Below, piece by piece: positions 36,140 to 41,524 of a stretch of 41,524 nucleotides of DNA (the stretch's first letter is position 1; each line of letters starts with the position of its first letter). A program made the position numbers and the translations under genes. This DNA comes from Methylophilaceae bacterium. GTDB taxonomy: Bacteria > Pseudomonadota > Gammaproteobacteria > Burkholderiales > Methylophilaceae. Location of the stretch: NCBI GenBank assembly GCA_009926205.1, contig RFPI01000006.1, forward strand, positions 1-41,524, read 5' to 3'. The notes below the pieces were generated by a model. The model did not search any database, was not told the origin of the DNA, and saw only the letters and a program-made list of their open reading frames with translations.

Positions 36140-38287
36140 ATGTTACAAGCCGTCAAAACCACTGACACGCAAGCCACCGAGCAAGAGGTCCCGATTCAAC
36201 CGGTGTCTATAGATATCTGGGATAAAAAGTACCGTTTAAAAAGTAAACAAGGTGAGTTTGTGGATCAAACCATGGATGACACCTACTCACGAGTCGCGAA
36301 AGCTTTGGCCGAGGTTGAAGCGCCCGAGAAGCGTGATTATTGGCATGAGAAGTTTCTTTATGCTTTGCGTCGTGGCGCTATTCCTGCCGGTCGTATCACG
36401 TCGAATGCGGGAGCTTTAGAGCATAAGCCAGCTACCAGCACCATTAACTGTACCGTATCAGGTGTGGTTGAAGACAGTATGGATGGCATTCTAGATAAAG
36501 TGCATGAAGCGGGTCTTACCCTAAAAGCGGGTTGTGGTATCGGCTATGAATTCTCTACCTTGCGTCCCAAAGGGGCCTTTGTGGCAGGCGCGGGTGCTTA
36601 CACCAGCGGCCCTCTGTCATTTATGGATATCTACGACAAAATGTGTTTCACCGTGTCTTCTGCAGGTGGTCGTCGTGGAGCGCAGATGGCAACATTTGAT
36701 ATTTCTCATCCTGACGTCACTGACTTTATTAAAGCCAAGCGAGAAGCGGGCCGTTTGCGCCAATTCAACTTGTCTTGCTTGATTACCAAAGACTTCATGG
36801 AAGCAGTGAAGGCAGATGCAGAGTGGAAATTGGCTTTCCCAGTCACGCCAAAAGAAGTGACCTTGGATGCCATCAACCTTGACGACGATAGCCAAGTGGT
36901 TTGGCGCGAGTGGCCTGTCAAAGGCAAATATGCAACACGTGAAAGTGATGGCAAAGTCGCTTGTCGTGTCTATAAAACTATCAAGGCACGTCGTTTGTGG
37001 GATGTGATTATGAGCTCCACCTACGACTTTGCTGAGCCAGGCTTTATTCTGATTGACCGTGTCAATGAGATGAATAACAACTGGTTCTGTGAAAATATTC
37101 GTGCTACTAACCCTTGTGGTGAGCAGCCATTGCCACCCTATGGTGCTTGTTTGTTGGGATCTATCAACCTGACCAAGTTTGTTCGTCATCCTTTCACTGA
37201 TCAAGCCAGTTTTGACTGGGATGAATATCATGAAGTAGTTGCCATCTTTACTCGCATGTTAGATAACGTGGTAGAAATTAATGGCTTGCCGTTGTCACAA
37301 CAACGCGATGAAATCGCGCGCAAGCGTCGTCATGGTATGGGTTACCTAGGCTTAGGTTCTACTCTAACCATGTTGAAAATGAAATATGGTGATGAAGACT
37401 CGATCGCTTTCACTGAGCAAGTGACCAAAGTGATGGCAGAAACAGGTTGGGAAGTGGGTGTGGAATTGGCCAAAGAAAAAGGCCCAGCACCGATTATGGA
37501 TGAACAGTTTGAAGTAACTGCGGACATGTTGGCAAAACGTCCAGAAATGCTTAACGATGGTTTCAAATTGGGCGACAAGGTCAAAGGCAAAGTATTGTTA
37601 GGTCAGTACAGTCGCTATATGCAACAGTTCCCAGAGGCTTTGCGTAAAGATATCGTCAAGCATGGGGTACGTTTTACGCACCACAGCTCAATTGCGCCAA
37701 CCGGTACGATTTCATTGTCCTTGGCAAACAACGCCAGTAACGGTATTGAGCCATCATTCGCGCACCATTACTCACGTAATGTGATTCGTGAAGGCAAAAA
37801 GTCAAAAGAGAAAGTAGACGTATTCTCCTATGAGTTGTTGGCCTATCGCGAGTTAGTGAATAACAAGGCAATGCCATTTAGTGATAAAGAAGACGAGAAA
37901 TTACCGGACTACTTTGTTGACTCATCCACGATTCAGGCCAAAGCCCACGTAGATATTCAAGCGGCCGCACAAAAATGGATTGATAGCTCGATTTCCAAGA
38001 CCATTAACGTGCCAACAGAATATGCTTTTGAAGATTTCAAAGACATTTATCTATACGCTTATGAAAAAGGCCTCAAAGGCTGTACGACTTTCCGCTTCAA
38101 CCCAGAAGCATTCCAAGGCGTATTGGTGACAGAGAAAGATTTGGAAAACACCACTTACAAATTCACCTTGGAAGATGGCAGCATGATTGAAGTGAAGGGT
38201 AATGAAGAAATTGAGTATGACGGCGAAATTCATACCGCCGCTAACTTATACGACGCCCTCAAAGAAGGTTATTACGGAAAATTCTAA
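36140..38287 (+). CDS. nrdJ: Adenosylcobalamin-dependent (class II) ribonucleotide reductase, catalytic subunit NrdJa
   Basis: This 715-residue class II reductase makes deoxyribonucleotides using adenosylcobalamin and needs neither oxygen nor a separate radical subunit. The fold is marked by STINCTVSGV near residue 100, CGIGYEFSTLRPKGAFV near 131, the active-site loop NPCGEQPLPPYGACLLGSINL (C326) and APTGTISLSLANNASNGIEPSF around 520. It stops before the usual C-terminal redox and TSCPD region, which is encoded by the next gene 41 bases downstream. This is the split NrdJa/NrdJb form known from Pseudomonas. Upstream signs suggest NrdR repression and leader control. Confidence 0.95.
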   Translation: MLQAVKTTDTQATEQEVPIQPVSIDIWDKKYRLKSKQGEFVDQTMDDTYSRVAKALAEVEAPEKRDYWHEKFLYALRRGAIPAGRITSNAGALEHKPATSTINCTVSGVVEDSMDGILDKVHEAGLTLKAGCGIGYEFSTLRPKGAFVAGAGAYTSGPLSFMDIYDKMCFTVSSAGGRRGAQMATFDISHPDVTDFIKAKREAGRLRQFNLSCLITKDFMEAVKADAEWKLAFPVTPKEVTLDAINLDDDSQVVWREWPVKGKYATRESDGKVACRVYKTIKARRLWDVIMSSTYDFAEPGFILIDRVNEMNNNWFCENIRATNPCGEQPLPPYGACLLGSINLTKFVRHPFTDQASFDWDEYHEVVAIFTRMLDNVVEINGLPLSQQRDEIARKRRHGMGYLGLGSTLTMLKMKYGDEDSIAFTEQVTKVMAETGWEVGVELAKEKGPAPIMDEQFEVTADMLAKRPEMLNDGFKLGDKVKGKVLLGQYSRYMQQFPEALRKDIVKHGVRFTHHSSIAPTGTISLSLANNASNGIEPSFAHHYSRNVIREGKKSKEKVDVFSYELLAYRELVNNKAMPFSDKEDEKLPDYFVDSSTIQAKAHVDIQAAAQKWIDSSISKTINVPTEYAFEDFKDIYLYAYEKGLKGCTTFRFNPEAFQGVLVTEKDLENTTYKFTLEDGSMIEVKGNEEIEYDGEIHTAANLYDALKEGYYGKF

Positions 38288-38328
38288 GCGCCCTGAGCGA
38301 TTAGAGACAGCAAAGAGAGATAAATATT

Positions 38329-39027
38329 ATGGCCATTAAAATTGAGAAAAAAATTACCGGCTACGGCTTGGTAAGTGAAGAAGACAAAGCCAAAGATGCA
38401 GCGGCATCTGCGCAGGCTGCAACTAGCAATGTGGTGCAGATGGGTGAGCCTCTGACACGTCCGGAAAAGTTGGTAGGTAATACCTACAAAATTAAAACGC
38501 CCGTGACAGAGCATGCGCTTTATATCACGATTAATGACATCATCATGAACGAGGGCACGCCACAAGAGCACCGTCGTCCGTTTGAGATTTTCATTAACTC
38601 CAAGAACATGGATCACTTCCAGTGGATCGTAGCGCTTACTCGTGTGATGTCTGCGGTGTTCCGTAAGGGGGGTGACGTCACTTTCTTGGTCGAAGAATTG
38701 CACAGTGTGTTTGACCCGAGTGGTGGCTACTTCAAAAAGGGCGGTAAATATATTCCTAGCTTGGTGGCAGAAATCGGTGAAGTGCTTGAACAACACTTAC
38801 AAGAAATCGGCATGCTGAAAAAAGCTGGCTTAGATGAACACCAACAAAAACTGGTCGAAGAAAAGCGTAAAGAGTTTTTAGAAAAACACGCTAAATCTGG
38901 CGAGGAGAGTAATGCTGAAGGTTTCCCAGCAGGTGCTCAGTTGTGTACTAAATGTAGTACCAAAGCCGCGATTGTGATGGACGGGTGTTTGACCTGTTTG
39001 AATTGCGGTGAAAGTAAGTGCGGTTAA
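38329..39027 (+). CDS. nrdJb: NrdJb: TSCPD-domain subunit of class II ribonucleotide reductase
   Basis: This 232-residue protein is the detached C-terminal part of a class II reductase. A TSCPD domain (RPFEIFINSKNMDHFQWIVALTRVMSAVFRKGGD) is followed by HSVFDPSGGYF, a charged helix and a zinc-ribbon-like tail with C206, C209, C220, C223, C226 and C231. The terminal cysteines are expected to reduce the active-site disulfide after each turnover. Ribosome site AGAGAGA precedes the ATG at 38329. The gene follows nrdJa in the same operon. Confidence 0.9.
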   Translation: MAIKIEKKITGYGLVSEEDKAKDAAASAQAATSNVVQMGEPLTRPEKLVGNTYKIKTPVTEHALYITINDIIMNEGTPQEHRRPFEIFINSKNMDHFQWIVALTRVMSAVFRKGGDVTFLVEELHSVFDPSGGYFKKGGKYIPSLVAEIGEVLEQHLQEIGMLKKAGLDEHQQKLVEEKRKEFLEKHAKSGEESNAEGFPAGAQLCTKCSTKAAIVMDGCLTCLNCGESKCG

Positions 39028-39091
39028 TCTAGTCTTATCTGGGTGAAACTAGGCTAGAATCTATGAGTTAGTGCTGTGAATCAGGCAGTCG

Positions 39092-39107
39092 TTCTAATTC
39101 ATTAGAA
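39092..39107. repeat. Small inverted repeat downstream of nrdJb
   Basis: TTCTAAT and ATTAGAA flank TC, making a 7-bp perfect dyad. The 205-base gap 39028-39232 has no gene that I can see. No T run follows this dyad, so it is not a terminator. Confidence 0.4.
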
Positions 39108-39195
39108 TGATGAGCCGTCATTGACCTAGTGTGACTCTGCCGATATAGATTAGGCGCACTAACCATTGATTACTTCATCTTTGTATGAGGCCAAT

Positions 39196-39224
39196 AAAAA
39201 GAGGAGCTTAGCTCCTCTTTTTTT
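39196..39224. terminator. Bidirectional terminator after nrdJb
   Basis: GAGGAGC and GCTCCTC around TTA form a 7-bp stem flanked by AAAAA and TTTTTTT. It ends the nrdJ operon and the convergent outer-membrane protein gene. Confidence 0.92.
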
Positions 39225-39232
39225 GTTTATCT

Positions 39233-39991
39233 CTAGAATTGGTAGTTAATCCCCAATTGCAAGGTTGAATATTTCAAATCGACTTGGCCATTGATTGCAT
39301 AGGCATCACCCGGTGTAGCGGTACCTCCCGGAACAAGGGTTTCTTTACCTTGCAAACGCTTGCTTTTGCCTAGGTCAGTATAGAGGGCTTCAGCACGAAG
39401 GCTGAGTTTGTCAGTAAATTTGTATTCTGTTCCCAACCCAATAGTCCACCCTGTTTCAGTGTCATTAGAGGATGGGTGTGTCTCGTAAGCAGCATTTAAA
39501 GACGGGGTATAGTCGAATTTGGTTTTGACTTGGGCTGCAGAGAGTCCAGCGAGGGCGTAAATAGAATGCTGAGGTGAAATCAGTGTTCCAAACTTGGCTA
39601 ATAGTTTTGTATCGTAATGAATTCTTGCGCTTGTATTGATGGCATTTCTAGCGCCCCCGACGGAGTTGCCCGCGACGGTCGCTTCATGGCCATTCTGATC
39701 GCTACTCGAGAAGCTAGCCTCCAAGCCCATCAAGCACTGATGATGTATCCAATGATATCCCAGATGAAGACCGACTCCGCTTCCCGAAAGATTAGGAGAG
39801 TCTGTTGTCCAGACTTGGCTGGTTGGGTCGCCATCAGAAATTTCATATCCTCTAATCTTGTCTTGATTAACACCCCAAGATTGATTTAAGTGAATGCCAC
39901 CATAAAGACCTTGCCATTGATATTCCTCAGCTTTCAATGGGCTGACGGTGAGTAATAGAGCCATGAGAATCATGCTTGAATATATTTTCAT
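39233..39991 (-). CDS. Small outer-membrane beta-barrel protein
   Basis: This 252-residue protein has a signal peptide (about 1-21, ending LKA) and a barrel of about eight strands. The start WQGLYGGIHLNQSWG and the strands LGYHWIHHQCLMGLEASF, SIYALAGLSAAQVKTKF and LSLRAEALYTDLGKS, with a final phenylalanine (LQLGINYQF), are typical of OmpW/opacity-like porin-family proteins. It may be a structural or adhesion protein; its role is unknown. It is transcribed alone, between the nrdJ terminator and the phosphate transporter. Confidence 0.88.
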   Translation of the reverse strand: MKIYSSMILMALLLTVSPLKAEEYQWQGLYGGIHLNQSWGVNQDKIRGYEISDGDPTSQVWTTDSPNLSGSGVGLHLGYHWIHHQCLMGLEASFSSSDQNGHEATVAGNSVGGARNAINTSARIHYDTKLLAKFGTLISPQHSIYALAGLSAAQVKTKFDYTPSLNAAYETHPSSNDTETGWTIGLGTEYKFTDKLSLRAEALYTDLGKSKRLQGKETLVPGGTATPGDAYAINGQVDLKYSTLQLGINYQF

Positions 39992-40101
39992 TTGGATACT
40001 CCATTTCTATTGGATATAAATGTTATGTTGATTATATACATCAAAATAGAGCGTCAGCAGTTTTTTTATCAATATATTGGGGACTTAACCTGAATCGGCG
40101 A

Positions 40102-41524
40102 TTAAAAGCTCTTGATAAATATGTAATAGAAACTGGCAGACATCAGTATCGCCATCGGCATCGTCAGTACCCAAGCAGCGATAAGATTTCTTATCGTTTG
40201 CATATGAATGCCTGAGCGGTTTGCCACCATAGTGCCAGCCACGCCCGAGGAGAGAACGTGGGTAGTGGAGACGGGCAAACCAAACATATCGCTGGCAGCA
40301 ATCGTGGTCATCGTAATCAATTCAGCGCTAGCTCCTTGCGCGTAGGTGAGATGTGATTTGCCAATTTTTTCCCCTATGGTGATTACGATTCGCCGCCAAC
40401 CAATCATAGTGCCTAGTGCGAGAGATATGGCGACAGATACCTTTACCCAAACGGGAATAAATTTGGTAGCGCTATCCATTTCTTTACGCAGCTGACTCAA
40501 TTGCGTGCGTTGTTCCAGGCTGAGTTTTAGATGCGGTTCCTGTAAAACTTTGTTGATAGATTCAGATAATAAATACATCTCGTTTCTGACGTTACTCACT
40601 GCCGCTTGGGGTAAGTCACGTAAATGCCCATAAGCGCTGATTTGATTAGCGATATCACGGTTCATGATGAGCATCGCTGGTAACACTTCATCTGTCATGC
40701 TTGAGCTATTCAGATAGCTAGCTAAAACGCTTTGAGCATCCAATTTCAAAGGAGTTTGATATTCATGCAGAGTTTGCTCAGTTTGTTGCGCAATAGCGAT
40801 AAATTGACCTTGTTTGCTATCCGGGATGGCTTTGTTGAGTGCATAGACTGTAGGCACCGTGCCTACCAGGATGAGCATAATAAGCCCCATGCCTTTTTGT
40901 CCATCATTCGATCCATGTGCAAACGAAACCCCAGTACAGGTGAGTATTAATAAACAACGTATCCACAAAGGGGGTGGAGCTTTCCCTTTTGGTGCGTGAT
41001 ACAAGTCGCGATTCTTGATAAATCTTTTGGCAATAATCAGTAAGGCCGCAGCAGATAAGAATCCAATCAGCGGGGATATTAAAAGGGATACCATTACCTT
41101 ATGCGCGTGGGCCCAATCTACTCCACTCATCGCACTATTACCTTTAACCCAGGCATTGGCCATGCCTATGCCAATAATAGAACCAACCATGGTGTGTGAA
41201 GAAGATGCCGGCAGGCCCAGCCACCAAGTGCCCAGATTCCACAGAATGGCGGAAAGGAGTAAGGCAAACACCATGGCAAAACCAGCTCGTGAACCAACTT
41301 GTAAAATCAACTCTACAGGTAGAAGTGCAATGATGCTGTAAGCCACAATTCCGCTAGACAGCATCACGCCAATAAAATTAAATATGCCTGACCAAATCAC
41401 GGCCATATTGGGCGACAATGAATGCGTATAAATGACGGTCGCGACCGCATTTGCAGTGTCATGAAAGCCGTTTACAAACTCAAAGGCAAGCGCAATAAAA
41501 AGAGCAATCGCCAATAAAATAAAG
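40102..41524 (-). CDS. Pit-family inorganic phosphate transporter (5' end beyond window)
   Basis: Pit transporters bring in metal-phosphate with protons (or sodium). The protein has the repeated signature GFHDTANAVAT (near the N-terminus) and FAHGSNDGQKGMG, plus GASAELITMTTIAASDMFGLPVSTTHVLSSGVAGTMVA. A soluble region of about 110 residues (QTEQTLHEYQTPLKL to SATKFIPVW) lies between the membrane halves, as in PitA of proteobacteria. The frame stays open to the window edge with FILL before the first possible start (TTG 41514), so the real start is probably outside. The visible portion is about 474 residues. Confidence 0.93.
   Translation of the reverse strand, partial: FILLAIALFIALAFEFVNGFHDTANAVATVIYTHSLSPNMAVIWSGIFNFIGVMLSSGIVAYSIIALLPVELILQVGSRAGFAMVFALLLSAILWNLGTWWLGLPASSSHTMVGSIIGIGMANAWVKGNSAMSGVDWAHAHKVMVSLLISPLIGFLSAAALLIIAKRFIKNRDLYHAPKGKAPPPLWIRCLLILTCTGVSFAHGSNDGQKGMGLIMLILVGTVPTVYALNKAIPDSKQGQFIAIAQQTEQTLHEYQTPLKLDAQSVLASYLNSSSMTDEVLPAMLIMNRDIANQISAYGHLRDLPQAAVSNVRNEMYLLSESINKVLQEPHLKLSLEQRTQLSQLRKEMDSATKFIPVWVKVSVAISLALGTMIGWRRIVITIGEKIGKSHLTYAQGASAELITMTTIAASDMFGLPVSTTHVLSSGVAGTMVANRSGIHMQTIRNLIAAWVLTMPMAILMSASFYYIFIKSF

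Noticed and set aside
36617-37231. Open frame of about 204 codons on the minus strand inside nrdJ
   Set aside because: Overlaps a strongly conserved coding region; no ribosome site or family match.
39092-39107. Dyad TTCTAAT/ATTAGAA as a terminator or integration site
   Set aside because: No T run follows, no flanking repeats or integrase gene are present; kept only as a small repeat.

Overview
The window reads as a chromosomal segment of a betaproteobacterium, most likely from Nitrosomonadales or a Methylophilaceae-like group. Signs of this are the TorF porin-glnK-amt block, the Acidithiobacillus-type ATP-grasp glutamate-cysteine ligase followed by gshB, UbiK, the lipB-lipA order, and a formaldehyde-activating-enzyme (Fae) homologue. 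Taxonomy is inferred from gene content only. Most genes are compact housekeeping genes, often overlapping by 4-20 bases. No rRNA, tRNA, CRISPR array, insertion sequence or prophage was recognised.

Layout. 1-3.4 kb: DUF493, lipoate synthesis (lipB, lipA), a Gfo/Idh/MocA oxidoreductase and a HIT protein, all on the plus strand. 3.4-11.5 kb, minus strand: a thioredoxin-like [2Fe-2S] ferredoxin, a TonB-family protein, mpl, metH, a frameshifted ferritin-like/VIT1 metal transporter and ubiK. 11.6-14.6 kb: a nitrogen-responsive block, torF-glnK-amt, behind a strong sigma-54 promoter match. 14.7-20.4 kb: gshA-gshB, then apbE, a NusG-domain-II membrane protein and a Gx-family membrane protein (a flavinylation/electron-transfer-like trio), then lptM-lysA. 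20.4-24.3 kb: purU (minus), a GyrI-like membrane protein, an AmpE/CobD-family protein and ispH, then doxX (minus). 24.3-28.8 kb: a GNAT protein, the Fae homologue with its own promoter and terminator, a small unknown gene, mutY, uppP and an rRNA pseudouridine synthase. 28.8-29.7 kb: a decayed toxin-antitoxin spot (broken brnT, intact brnA, an 18-codon antitoxin remnant). 29.7-35.7 kb: thiC with a TPP riboswitch, an isoaspartyl methyltransferase-like gene, tolC, an isochorismatase-family hydrolase and waaA. 35.7-39.2 kb: a split B12-dependent ribonucleotide reductase (nrdJa-nrdJb) with a promoter, two candidate NrdR boxes 31 bp apart and a structured leader with two tiny coupled ORFs. 39.2-41.5 kb: a small outer-membrane barrel and a Pit-type phosphate transporter cut by the window end.

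Functional themes: two enzymes use cobalamin (MetH, NrdJ). Two genes (metH, purU) belong to folate-linked one-carbon metabolism. The Fae homologue points to a methylotroph or a relative, but it lacks the catalytic histidine of true Fae.

The most interesting points are the His-less Fae paralogue, the nrdJ control region, the apbE/NusG-II/Gx trio next to glutathione synthesis, the Cys-rich insertion in MetH, and two apparent single-locus frameshifts (VIT1 and BrnT) that are either real decay or sequence errors.
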